Below the pieces are notes generated by a model, which was not told the DNA's origin, made no database searches, and saw only the letters and a list, made by a program, of their open reading frames with translations. Shown here piece by piece: positions 11,576-23,492 of a stretch of DNA of 64,000 nucleotides. The stretch lies in the NCBI GenBank assembly GCA_018343915.1, contig JABRWF010000002.1, positions 4,650,001 through 4,714,000 of the forward strand. Direction: 5' to 3'. Source of the DNA: Agroathelia rolfsii. Taxonomy: Eukaryota > Basidiomycota > Agaricomycetes > Amylocorticiales > Amylocorticiaceae. Each line of letters opens with the position of its first letter. Position 1 is the stretch's first letter. The translations under genes were made by a program, and so were the position numbers.

Positions 11576-14500
11576 ATGAACGTCGCGATTGCAGCAGCCA
11601 ATGGCCCATCGCTCGCCCAGCAGCGACCTCCTCCGGCTCGTGTGCCAGTCGTGCCCAAGGAAAAACTGGCCAGCTTGCTTGGAGTCTGTCTTATTTCTTC
11701 TCATCACAGCCCTCGTCACACTGACCCACGCCCAATTCCCACAGCGTCTACAACAACTGAGACAACAAGGCCACACCGCTGAAACTTCGCCAGAGGTCGC
11801 AAGTATCATCAACTTTCTCTCTCAATACCAGAAACACCGTATGTCTCCCTTCATTAAATTCATGACCCAATTACATGTCCAACCTCTCTACTCCTTCTAT
11901 TGTCAGATCCCATCCCATTCCCAACAAACCAGCCAGCGCTCAATGGTCATGTTAACGGCGATCCCTCGTCTTCATCTCTCACCTCTGGCCCCGTCCCGGG
12001 CTCAATAGTCCCGCCACCCTCACAGAGCCCTGTCTCCTTCACCGCAGAACAGACCAATGCGCTGCGTGTCCAGATCCACGCCTTCAAGCTCCTCCAGCGC
12101 GGCATGCCCGTCCCAGAAAACATCCAACAAGCCCTTCATGTCCCCAACAGCGCCGTACCAGACCTCGATAAGCTGCTACACAACCAACCGACCGACGTCC
12201 CCTCCCGCATCGTCGACAACCTCGTCAAAGCCCAGCGCGGCGAATCCGTCCCCGTCGACCTCGGCAAGCCACAACAGTCTGAGGGCCCAGAAGACGCATC
12301 GACCGACGGCAGCGGCGGCGACGCCAACTCAGCCGTGTACCCGTACAACGCCTTCCGCCATCCATTCACACATCTCCGCAGGCCACCAGGGATAAGTGAC
12401 GCCGACTACGCCACGCGGCTCCAGCGCCTACTCGTGCCCGCCCTCATGCCAGCCGGCCTCGATCCCCACCAGATCCTCGCCGAGCGCGACCGGTTCATCG
12501 AGGCTCGCATCCAGCAGCGCATTCGCGAACTGGAGGAACTGCCCTCAACACTCGGTGACGGCGGGTTCATCGGTATAGGAGAAGAGGCAGCCGCTGCCAA
12601 CAACAACGCCACTCACACAGCACACGGCAAGCTCCAAGCCATCCTCGAGCTCAAAGGCCTACGCGTGCTGGAAAAGCAACGCGCCATGCGCGCGATGATC
12701 TCCGAGCGCTTGGGGCACGGCGCCATGATCCCGTTGAACCGAAGCGACTTCCGGCGCGTGCGCAAGCCGACGCTGCGCGACGCGCGCGCGACGGAGATGG
12801 CCGAGCGGCGCCAGCGCGTCGACCGCGAGCGCCGCGCGAAGCACAAGCACGTCGAGCAGCTTGTCGTCATCTGCGACCACGGGCGCGAGGTGGTGGCGGC
12901 GAACCGCGCGGCGCAGGACCGCGCGCTGAAGCTCGCGCGCGCCGTGCTCGCGTACCACCAGCAGACGGAGAAGGAGGAGCAGAAGCGCATCGAGCGTATT
13001 TCCAAGGAACGTTTGAAGGCACTCAAGGCCGACGACGAAGAGGCGTACATGAAGCTTATCGATACTGCCAAGGATACGCGTATTACCCACTTGCTGAAGC
13101 AGACCGATGCCTACCTCGAGTCGCTCGCGCAGGCCGTCGTGGCGCAGCAGAACGAGGCCGGTGCGCTGATGCCCATATACACTGGCGACATCGACGATGG
13201 GCCGACGAACGAGGCGACGTTTGGTGCGCAGGTGGCATCGGAGGATGTGGTGGAGGATAAGAACAAGATTGATTATTACTCGGTGGCACATAGGATCAAG
13301 GAGAAGGTCACACGGCAGCCGTCGATCTTGGTCGGTGGTACGCTCAAAGAGTACCAGCTCAAGGGTCTGCAATGGATGGTATCGCTGTACAACAATCGTC
13401 TGAACGGTATCCTTGCAGACGAGATGGTAAGCAGAGCGTATCATACCTGCTTGTTCTGCACTCATTGCTGACTCCTTCCTCCAACCCACCCCAGGGTCTC
13501 GGCAAGACGATCCAGACGATCTCGCTCGTCACCTTCTTGATCGAGTTCAAAAAGGAGCGCGGGCCGTACCTCGTCATCGTGCCACTCTCGACGATGACGA
13601 ACTGGACGGGCGAATTTGCCAAGTGGGCACCGAGCGTGCGCACGATCTCCTACAAGGGCAACCCGCAGCAGAGGCGCGCGCTCCAGGGCGAGCTGCGCAC
13701 GGGCCAGTTCCAGGTGCTGCTCACCACGTTCGAGTATATCATCAAGGATCGGCCGATCTTGAGTAAGATCAAGTGGGTGCATATGATCATCGGTGAGTAG
13801 TCGTTGTACATGCGCACAAGGAATGTTGTTAGTAATTGTACATATAGATGAGGGTCATCGTATGAAAAACACACAGAGCAAGCTCGCACAGACACTGACG
13901 ACTTTTTACCACTCGCGTTACCGCCTTATCCTCACCGGCACGCCGCTGCAGAACAACCTGCCCGAGTTGTGGTCGCTGCTGAACTTTGCGCTGCCAAAGA
14001 TCTTCAACTCGGTCAAGTCTTTTGACGAATGGTTCAACACGCCGTTTGCGAACTCGGGCACGGCGGATAAGATCGAGCTGAACGAAGAAGAGGCGCTGCT
14101 GATCATCCGTCGGTTGCACAAGGTGCTGAGGCCGTTCTTGTTGAGGCGATTGAAGAAGGATGTGGAGAGCGAGCTGCCGGACAAGGTCGAGAAGGTGATC
14201 AAGGTCAAGATGAGTGCGCTGCAGAGTCAGCTGTATAGGCAGATGAAGAAGCATAAGATGATTGCGGACGGCAAGGAGGTCAAAGGGTGCGTTGCTTGTT
14301 GCCTTTTTTTCGATTTATATTTACTGTTGACGTCATCCAGAAAAATGGGCGGTGTGAAGGGTCTGAGTAACGAGATTATGCAGCTCCGAAAGATTTGCCA
14401 GCACCCTTTCCTGTTCGAGAGCGTCGAGGACAAGATCAACCCAACCGGTATGATCGACGACAAGCTCATCCGCACGTCTGGCAAGATCGAGCTGCTGAGC

Positions 14501-16580
14501 CGTATTTTGCCCAAGATGTTTGCTACCGGACACAGAGTACGTTTCAATACTATTTTTTATCCTTTCTATCTATCGTCGCTCTGTGGTTTGACACCCCTGC
14601 CGCCTTTGCCAGATACTCATCTTCTTCCAAATGACGCGCGTGATGGACATCATGGAGGACTTCCTCAAGTTCATGGGCTGGAAATACCTCCGTCTTGATG
14701 GTGGTACGAAGACCGAAGAGCGTGCGGGTCATGTGCACGCGTGGAACGCAAAGGACTCGGACATCAACGTCTTCATCCTCTCCACGCGCGCCGGTGGTCT
14801 AGGTCTGAATCTGCAAACAGCTGATACTGTCGTCATGTATGTTGGGTTTTAAACCATAAAAATAACTATCAGTTACTAAACTTTTTTTGTTTTTGTTTTT
14901 TTTACCATTACAGCTTCGACAGCGATTGGAATCCCCACGCGGATTTACAAGCCCAGGATCGTGCGCATCGTATCGGTCAGACGAAGGCGGTTCGCATCCT
15001 GCGGTTCATCACCGAAAAGAGCGTCGAGGAGGCGATGTATGCACGTGCGCGATACAAGCTTGACATTGATGACAAGGTCATCCAGGCCGGTCGGTTCGAT
15101 AACAAGTCGACGCAGGAGGAGCAGGAGGAGTTTTTGGTATGTTCTCCCATTCTCTGGCTAGTTTAATCGGTTCACTTATATCCTGCTCCTCCTTTTTTTT
15201 CTTATTTTAGCGCTCGATTCTGGAAGCAGACCAAGAAGAAGAAAACGAAGAAGCGGGCGACATGAACGACGAGGAGCTGAACGGTATTCTTGCGCGTAGC
15301 GATGAAGAGACGGTTATCTTCCGCGATATTGATATCCAGCGCGAGCGGAAAGCGCTCGAAGACTGGCGTGCGACCGGCAATCGCGGCAAGCCACCACAAC
15401 CGCTGATGCAGTTTGAAGAGCTGCCCGAATGTTATCAGTTGGATGAGCCTTTCGAGAGCAAGGATGGCGACGAGCTCGCTGAGGGCCGAGGCCAGCGCAA
15501 GAGGAATGCCGTGAATTACACGGATGGGCTAGATGATGAGCAATGGGCGATGGTAGCGTGCTTTCTTTCTTTGTCTGTCTTGTGTTTTTCTTAGTATTTT
15601 TTGCGCATTATGTTATAGGCGGTGGAAGAGGGCGAAGACCTCGAAGAGCTCTCGGAGCGCATGAGGAAGAAGCAGCAGGTTACCAACAAGCTCCTAAAAG
15701 AGACGGAGACGCTCAGTAGGGGCACACCCGCCTCGGACGACTCTCGTGGTCGCAAGGCCAAAAAAGGCAAGGCAAAGGCAGGCAATGAAGCTAGCCTCAG
15801 CGCGACCGGTAAAAGGAAACGCGGACGCAAATCGTTGTCTGTTAGTCCCTCTGTGGCGGATGAAGATGATGACGATAGGGATCAGGTCGGTGCTGTGACT
15901 ATCTGAAGGGTTGTTTATTATCCGGTGACTGACGTTGTTGATGGTGGCGAACAGAAACGTCGCAAGACTAAGGTGGAGATTACGCCTGCCATCAAAGACA
16001 AGATGAAGAAGGCTTTCATGGCTTGTTCCGACGCTGTGCTAGCGTGCGTGGCTGTCAATGACGATGGCTCGACCAGGAAGCGATGCGAGTTGTTCCGGGA
16101 GTTGCCTAATAAAAGGGTAAGTGGCGTCGGACATATTGTTTCAAAGAATATATCGTCATTAACACTGCACCACAGGAATACCCCGATTACTACCAGCTCA
16201 TTCATAAACCTGTCTCGATCGCACAAATCAACAGGAAAGTCAAGTCCCATCAGTACAAGGACGTTCAAACATTCCGAGACGACTGGAAGACGATGTTCAC
16301 GAACGCAAAGACGTACAACCAGGAGGGATCGTGGGTGTACAACGACGCGGAGGAGATGTGGATCGTCTTTGAGGACGCCTTCAATAAGCATATCGCTGGC
16401 TCTGGGTTGCCTGGTGCACCTCCTGCTGCTCCTAGCAGTAGTAGCAATGGTGCCAATCCCAGTACTAGCAGCCCCGCGTCGGAGGTGACGAGACCAGGTG
16501 CCTCAAGGAAAAGTAGTGCGAGTAGAAAGCAGATCTTGAGCGATGATGAGTACTTGACACAGCCGAGCGATGACGAATAG
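11576..16580 (+). CDS. STH1: SWI/SNF-RSC chromatin-remodelling ATPase (Snf2/Sth1 type, with bromodomain)
   Basis: Inferred CDS: join(11576..11683, 11745..11838, 11907..13426, 13495..13792, 13848..14286, 14341..14536, 14613..14836, 14914..15136, 15211..15552, 15619..15885, 15955..16116, 16176..16580), about 1425 aa, all phases consistent. It is the DNA-dependent ATPase that slides or evicts nucleosomes in SWI/SNF- or RSC-type complexes. Domains in order: QLQ ([17 protein letters not shown], about residue 112), HSA helix (about 310-390, binds actin-related proteins), Snf2 ATPase lobe 1 (ADEMGLGKT near 575, DEGH near 674), lobe 2 ([28 protein letters not shown]), a SnAC-like region (about 1035-1150) and a C-terminal bromodomain ([14 protein letters not shown], about 1292-1380). 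Start choice: ATG 11576, then a GTCTGT donor, rejoins the conserved RLQQLRQQG frame. This first intron is the weakest part. Whether it is the Snf2 or Sth1 paralogue cannot be decided from one gene; many basidiomycetes have a single copy. Confidence 0.93.
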
Positions 16581-17773
16581 ATTGGTAGTGGTAGTAGTTC
16601 GTTCTTGTAGTTTCTTTTCCTCTATCTGTCTTTCCGTTTCCTATTCCCTTTTACCTATACAGCGACTCCGTTCCTCTATCTGCTCTTGCTATTTACATTC
16701 TTTTATCTTGCCCTTTTTTCTTTAGTGTATAGTACCTTACAAATCACTTCGTACAACAGCTTAGTGTATTTTATTTGGAGTAAGCTGTCTGTGTTCGTCA
16801 GATATATTGGGAAGATTTGAGTTGACCATGACTCCTCAAGCCGATACACTAAAATGACCATCAATTTGGACTACAATTGAAGGAGATTTCACGTATAGCT
16901 TTATGCTTGGGGATGCAATATTAGCCGGTGGTAGAAGAATATTAGCTGAATGCCGAAAAAGCTGAATGCAGTACAGCTGGCAGTGTTTGCCCGCAGAAGC
17001 GTGCGCGTGGCTATGAAACTTCCTTTATAAACTACCACACTCACTGGCGGTTCGGTCTGGCCTTTCGCCCCTCTTCTCGTTGACTGGATGGTGGACAAGC
17101 TATTTTCTGGGCTCGAAAGCACTCTATAATCGCCGCCTCATCATCGTTCTCTGTTTGATGCAGTACCGCTGCCAAGACGAAAACAAGGCAACTTGAAAGA
17201 AAGGCTCAGTTCCACCCAGCTTGTAGTTTGTGCAAGACTCCCATGGAGTCATTAATCTCCGCAAAACCATCATCTACTAAGTAGAGCCGCATGGTCCATT
17301 GCAAACAATGGTACCCAACCGCCAACTCCCAGTGTGAAAAGCTTGGAAAGTTGGCTGCTGCTTGCAGTCACGTGGGATGTTATTACCAAATGGAGTCTTC
17401 TTGTGCCAGCTATTGTTTTCAAATTCTTGTTTTTCATGAATTGATTGCAAGGTCAAGTGGCCTGGTCGCGTTGGAATATCGTCATATCTATCCATGTATG
17501 GTTTCGACTTTTTCTTACCTCTCTGACTCTGCATGAGTTGTTCGTAACTGTCGGCGCTTGCCAGCAGCCACACTGCCTTGTGATCCTTGTCTAACTGTAT
17601 CTCCGAGTCGGCACCGCTATCAGGGCTCCCAGATAAGTGACGACGGGCGCTTGTAGCGGCCGCGCAGCGCACCGCCATCCTGTTGCGCCTTGTTAAGCTT
17701 CCTCGTATAAAAGGGCTCTCTTGTTCGCGCGACGACTGCGTCTTACTCAACTTGATTTCATCCACTACCCACC
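16581..17773. other. Intergenic, 1.2 kb
   Basis: A pyrimidine-rich stretch directly after the remodeller stop (16600-16760) fits a 3' UTR. Nothing after it has coding character. The right end is the TATA-type promoter of the DUF6699 gene. Confidence 0.5.
17706..17713 (+). promoter_or_regulatory. TATA box of the DUF6699 gene
   Basis: TATAAAAG lies 68 bases before ATG 17774. A C/T-rich leader follows, ending CACTACCCACC|ATG, a good fungal start context. The position fits initiation about 30 bases downstream. Confidence 0.6.
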
Positions 17774-18817
17774 ATGTCTGGTGCTTTCGTCTTCAAACAG
17801 CAAAACCTGGGCACACCTTACACAACTACTTATCAGCACATCACTCCTGTCAGTTCTCCGTATATCCCCCCGGCGCATCTGTATCCCTCATCTCCTTATC
17901 ACCCCTCGTCTCCTCTTCCGGGACTATCAACGCCCAACACACCGCGCCGTGTGCACTTTGAGGACGAGTTTGGCGATACATATGGACAGCGCCCAAGGCG
18001 CCCTTCCTTCCATGGCGGAACAGCAGCATCACCTATAGTTGGCGTCAATACTACTCCTGTAGGCTCGCAACCTTTCCTTGCGGTGCCCGTCCGGGGTCAT
18101 ATCAGGCGCCATTCTGACGGCGCACCTCCACCACCTTTCTTCGCTGTCCCATGGAACGCTTGGTCCCCTTATCCATTCGTCAACATCTCTCCGTTCCCGG
18201 AGCAACCGTCTCAGTCGATAACCATCCATCCTTTACTCAATGGGGAGCACCCCGTACCCGATTTCCTTTTCGATCTCGCCGCGCCGTCGTTTATGCCTAT
18301 GCAAGTGCTCCCCAACGGCCAATTCCGTCATCTCACTGCTAGTGAGTGCAACGAACCCGCGACATACCCACCCGTATTCCGCATGCGCATCGTATGTGAC
18401 GCCATCCCTGACTGGCCCATCGAAATGCTACCCAATGATCCCCCTCCATCTTCCACCTTGTTTGCCCCCACATCACCGTGGGGAGGCGTCGCAGCCACCC
18501 CATCACCTCCGCCCATCAACCTTGGTGATATTCTCGTGGCACTACACAAGACCCTCCAGTACCAGATCACGCAGGACGAGTGGTCGAAACTCTCGATGTC
18601 TGAAGAGGCCGCCGTTGCTCGTGCGTACACGCGGCGGTGCAAGAGTGCCGGTAGCCGGGATGCCGTCGAAGCGGAGGCATCCATGGGCGTGCGCCGCGTT
18701 GACTTTTTGCATGATAAGCATTACTTCCGTGGTTTGATCAGGGCAGGTACGGTGTCCGGATGGGGAACCAACGGCGGTTGGGAAGAGTTGAAGCTTATCG
18801 TGGGTAAGAAAGCGTAA
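17774..18817 (+). CDS. DUF6699 domain protein
   Basis: Single exon, 347 aa. The N-terminal half is Pro/Ser/Thr-rich and disordered (repeated Pro-Tyr-His-Pro-Ser type segments, a TPNTPRRVHFEDEF basic-acidic stretch). The C-terminal half matches the basidiomycete DUF6699 family. It has a beta-rich core around PVPDFLFDLAAP, then INLGDILVALHKTLQYQIT followed by EW-x-x-L, and a final VRRVDFLHDKHYFRGL strand-helix unit. The family is abundant in Agaricomycetes and has no established function. There is no signal peptide or membrane segment. The promoter has a clear TATA box, so expression may be regulated rather than constitutive. Confidence 0.85.
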   Translation: MSGAFVFKQQNLGTPYTTTYQHITPVSSPYIPPAHLYPSSPYHPSSPLPGLSTPNTPRRVHFEDEFGDTYGQRPRRPSFHGGTAASPIVGVNTTPVGSQPFLAVPVRGHIRRHSDGAPPPPFFAVPWNAWSPYPFVNISPFPEQPSQSITIHPLLNGEHPVPDFLFDLAAPSFMPMQVLPNGQFRHLTASECNEPATYPPVFRMRIVCDAIPDWPIEMLPNDPPPSSTLFAPTSPWGGVAATPSPPPINLGDILVALHKTLQYQITQDEWSKLSMSEEAAVARAYTRRCKSAGSRDAVEAEASMGVRRVDFLHDKHYFRGLIRAGTVSGWGTNGGWEELKLIVGKKA

Positions 18818-20294
18818 ACTCTCCTCATTTATGATATTCATCTCTACGACGACGACGTTTCTTGAATAATGTATTCTTTCTTGCATTCTGGGCTTAATCT
18901 CTTGTTTGTTTCTTTTTCTTTTCTTTCATTCATTCAATGGGCTTTATCAGAACAATATTATTTTCTATCTTCAACTTCTCTTTCTTTTTGTTCATGACCT
19001 CACGACCAACGTACCTTTATGATTGTATGCTATCATGTAATATATATTATGAACTATGTGAATGTACGTAATTATAAACTTACACGGCCCTGATAGAAAC
19101 AGGGAAAAGGGGCTGCCTCGGATTAGGTAACGGTTCGGCCTACAACTGAGCGCGCATGTGTACCAAGAATACTCGACTTCAATGGAGTATACATATATGC
19201 ATTCATTGATTCATCAAGGCTAACATTGACTTTTTCTCGGGTCTGTCACGTCTTCGCAATTTGAGTTCGGCCAGATCTGTGAACGTCGTCGAGTCACTGA
19301 GAAGTAATATGTCAGCGAGATTTTATATCAACCTATTTCCAATTCACATATTGCACGATATATGCGTGTACTAGTGCCATTCACTCAGGCGGACCATTTT
19401 ATATGATCACTTTCTCAGGAACTACCCGTCTAGCAAGGAGGGGAGCCTCTATAGTGGTATGATGGTAGGACGCCGGACTTGGAGGTCTGCTGACCTTTGA
19501 TCTCCGCCTATTTACCCCAACGAGGATTTATTGTTCCTCGATTGTAAGTGGTGGGCACTCTGGTGGCGCTTGGCGGCGTCTAAGTTTCACAGATGTTCAG
19601 ACTTCGGTCGTGGAAACCACGGATAAGTCGAAGGATAGATCAGTAATGAAATTCGTTGCCCTCTTCCTTTTCTTGACTACTTAGTGTTATTACCCTCGTC
19701 AAGTAATAACCATATATGAGTTCATGATTACCTGACAACCATTAGAGGGTAGACCTCGGAATCGCAGCGTATGTATGTATTGCACAACAACAACTTCAAG
19801 TTGTATGCAGTCATCAATTGGCATGCTAGTATATCGTTTCCGTATAACCGGTGGACCATTACTAGTACGCAGTACTAGTGTGTGCGGCATACGTAGCTAT
19901 AATATCAATGTATTATATAATAACAAATATCTAGTTCGATTCACACCTTGTGACGGATGCACTGGCGTACATAGAAACGGTTCAGGAAATGCCAAATTGC
20001 ACTCCTTCAGTTGTGTTCTTTCATTGGAAGTACGTTTCAATGGTAATAAGGATTTGTAGTACACATATTCACTATCGATTATATGTATGCCTATGTTTCA
20101 CCAGGAAGATCTAATCCACATATCTGACGTTCTTTACGACTGTTGTTTTTGTGATAACAGTCGTGGTCGTGGTTACTGTGTAATCCGAGCCTGTGGTCAT
20201 GTCTCGATGATTGCCCTGCTCCGTAGTTTCTATGCTCTCCATTTGAGAGAGTGGTCCAATTCTCTTTAGACTGAACCATTGATTGGGATTAAAT
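18818..20294. other. Intergenic, 1.5 kb
   Basis: A T/C-rich 3' region follows the DUF6699 stop (18890-19000), then AT-rich sequence. A tRNA-like A-box segment at about 19441-19520 is described under findings. No open frame here has supportable coding content. Confidence 0.45.
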
Positions 20295-21005
20295 TTAGGC
20301 CATTTTGAAGGCGTGTATATCTGAACCTGTACGGAAACATTCCATTTGGATCTGCTGGAAAAGGGAATAAGAGATTACGTACCACACGTCGATCAGGATA
20401 AGCATCAAGAATAAAATCTGTGTTTGGATAACCAATGCTACATCAAGCAATTTTGAAAAACCATGGAAAAATACGACAAAAGGAATGCATACGTTGCCAA
20501 ACCACGTCTCTCATCATAGTCAACACACCAAGTGCATGGGTGGTCAGACATTACTACATCGGCAAAGTCAATGAGCTTCTTAACACCCATGTATTTTCCG
20601 GTTTGAAGACATTTTATTGCATATGCAGATCCCACAGAGATAAATTCCCACTGAAAAAGGTGTTGAGGTGTAAGTTATGATATTAATATATAAGGTTTAT
20701 GACTGATTACTTTTTGGCCATCTCCTTCATGTATCTTGGCTCCTGGAGTACATTAGAAATTAAGAATTAAGATCCAAGATACTCGGAAACTCACTAACAA
20801 GCCTGTCTTTGTCCATTGACTCATTATGCTCAAGGGCATCAGCATAAGCTATACCAATGACTTGGTAGATACCAGGACCAAATTTAAATGGCAGTGATAC
20901 TGGGAAATCAAATATCTGTCTATTAGCTTCAATGTCTGGGATTTCTGTCTCAGAGCTTGTGGAGCGTGAAGATGACATCGTTGAACTTGAAGTCTCGGTG
21001 GCCAT
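20295..21005 (-). CDS. Small beta-trefoil (ricin-B-type) lectin-like protein
   Basis: Inferred CDS: complement(join(20295..20351, 20383..20437, 20493..20650, 20711..20742, 20795..21005)), about 170 aa, phases consistent. The first 40 residues are Ser/Thr/Glu-rich. The rest reads like a fungal ricin-B-type beta-trefoil: PFKFGPGIYQVIGIAYADAL, then EGDGQKWEFISVG, then YAIKCLQTGKYMGV, and an FILDAYPDRRV strand. The Gly-x-x-Gln-Lys-Trp and Gly-Lys-Tyr-Met-Gly elements are what I rely on. Only the binding fold is present, with no catalytic chain. Such cytosolic fungal lectins are thought to bind sugars, some in defence against grazers. There is no signal peptide. The last intron is very short (31 bp with the acceptor used), so the final 19 residues are uncertain. 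Confidence 0.6.
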
Positions 21006-23492
21006 GGCGTAAGTCAATGATCGATTGCCAATTACACAAAACAAGTATCTGGAATATATAATATCAAATCCGAGAATGAGTTGGATCAAAGAACGGATAC
21101 CAGCAAGGGAACTAGTTGAAGGAAGATGTGAACTGTGGCCAGTAGTAGCCCAAGCTTTCAAGTAATACGACGTTGATCCCTTCGAAGTTGGTCCAAGTTA
21201 TAGTAGCAAAAAAGAGACTGAGTTTACTAATATTGTATTTTCTGTCCTAGAAGCGGCACCTCGTGGAAGCAATACAACTAACGCATGGCTTCCGCCTTGC
21301 AAGCCACAGGTTGAGTCGCATGCACTTACAGGCCACTCAATCACTTTACCCTATCATTAAGGGTTACATCAAGACTGCTGCACGTCGGAACCACATTTTG
21401 TGTGGAGCACAACTGGATTATTTTAGGATAAGCTCAATTAATATTTAGTTGTTTACTTGAGATTTCTATCATGCTCAGGATGACACATGACTATCTGCTG
21501 TGCGTCTGATCACCCCGGGCCCCCCTTTGAATTTTGAATCTTATTTGCTTGCATGAGACATCGTTGAATATATTCTTTCTCTATGTGTTCTGGACCCCGA
21601 CAGCTCTATCTACTTCATCCCAAATAGAAACTTTGGACAATGTAATCTTGTCATCCATATCACGAACTGGCGCATACTGTCAAGGGGCACGTAATTTATA
21701 ATCAAGCACAATTTTAGATTGAGCGGGGGAGCTCTGTTTGGAATGCTAAGAGCACTCAACTATATCAGCTGTGCTTAGACTCCGATTGTCCCTAGTGGAA
21801 AAACTGCAACTTGTTAATAGCATGGCAACAATTTGTGCCAAGCACGATTCCTGGCTACGCATGCGGGCCCTTCCAAGTCCGTGGCTAATAGTATTTGGAG
21901 CTTCTTCTCCTTATAAATGGTTATTTATATACTTATCTTTTACGTGTGAACAGATGAAATCCGAGAAACGGTAATAGACTGACAAAACCTTCTAGTGCTA
22001 ATCCACTGGCATATGATAACGTCGGGGAGAATGGGAAAGATCATGCATCAATCACTGGCACAAGCTAGACTATGGCAACCCCTGCCTGCATGCAGTCGAC
22101 CCGAAGCGAGGGATAATCATAGACCCGTTAAGCACCGGCACCAGCACCATCATCATGATCGATGCATGATCACCTCGCTTATTAGCCTGAACTTGGGGTG
22201 CTACTAGTATTAGCAAGCTAGAAGGCTCGGAAAAGCTTGAGGGCAAAAAAGACAGATGATTCAGAGAGAGTAATGCTCGCGAAAAAAAGTAAGCAATGAA
22301 GGAATGAAGCGAAGCAATGTGATAACAGTATAAGCAGGAGCCAGGGTAACCGAATAGTACTCGCTCTATAGGGATTTTGATTTTATAAGAAGACTGGGAC
22401 TACGTATGAAAACAGAAGAGGTGGTACATGTACAGCAACAGCAAAGTAAGATGTGGATTTCAGGTCTTTTCTTTTCTGCAAATAGAGTAAGTTCGTATGA
22501 TGTATACATAAATGAACATGTTTCCCCAGGGGGGAGGAGGAATCACTGAGCCCGTGAGTAGAAGGGCCTAAGGCAAGCACAGAGGTGATAGCTCGCGGCC
22601 AGCATCTACTCGAATGACAACGCCAAGCGGTGGTACAGCAGAGAATGGTAGGTGAGAATGAAGAAATTGGCAGAAGCAAATAAAAATGGAAAACGGAAAA
22701 CGGAAAACAAGGAAAGAAAATAGTAAGGACTGACAAAGCAACAAAGTGCAGATGATGATGAAATGGGGGGTTGGGTATGAGAGCGTATATACATGTGTTT
22801 ATGTGTGGTAGCATGTGTATGAGATCTTTGCTGATGCCAAACCTGATTGGCGATTATGGGCGATGCTGTTCGACGGCCGGAGACAAAGAAGAGAATGCTA
22901 GAGACCATGACGGCGACGACAGTGATGCGCGTGATGCGTGATGTGCAGTGGTAATCAATGATAAAAGGCATGCGGGATAGCAGCGGCGACTGATGATCAA
23001 TGAATGATAGACACTACTATGGGCTACGTCTAGGCAACAATGACCGACGACCGACGACCGTTCGCAAGGTAGCGGTGGTTCTCTTCCATATTCTTTGCGA
23101 TCCATGTATCAAAGCAACCGTGATGACACGGACACCAGTATGAGGCCTAGGTGCTAGAGAAGGTAATGGAAGAAGGGAATGGTTGTGATGAACGGGAGTT
23201 TTGTTCTTTTTTTCATCATTTTATTGTTGTTCCTTCTGAATGCGAATACAATCCACCCAATACAAGCAAAAGACCATAGAGAGAAAAGAATGCGAGAGGA
23301 GAGGGGATCCATGAGGTGATACAGCGAAAACGTATACAAGAGTGAGTCGAAAAGCAATGCACACTGAGATGATGGGAAAAGAGTTCATAATGAATCCGAT
23401 GGGGATAGCTGAAGGTATGAGGTTGAGAGAGAAGGGTGCGCGCGGAGAGTAGGGAAGAGGGAGAGACATGAAGTTGGGCATCGCTAGCACCC
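21006..23492. other. Intergenic, 2.5 kb
   Basis: No supported gene. From about 22250 to 23480 the + strand is strongly purine-rich and peppered with short frames on the minus strand rich in Ser, Phe and Leu. This is the expected look of the long pyrimidine-rich 3' region of the minus-strand gene that stops at 23493. A short run of ACCGACG-like units lies at 23042-23061. Confidence 0.5.
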
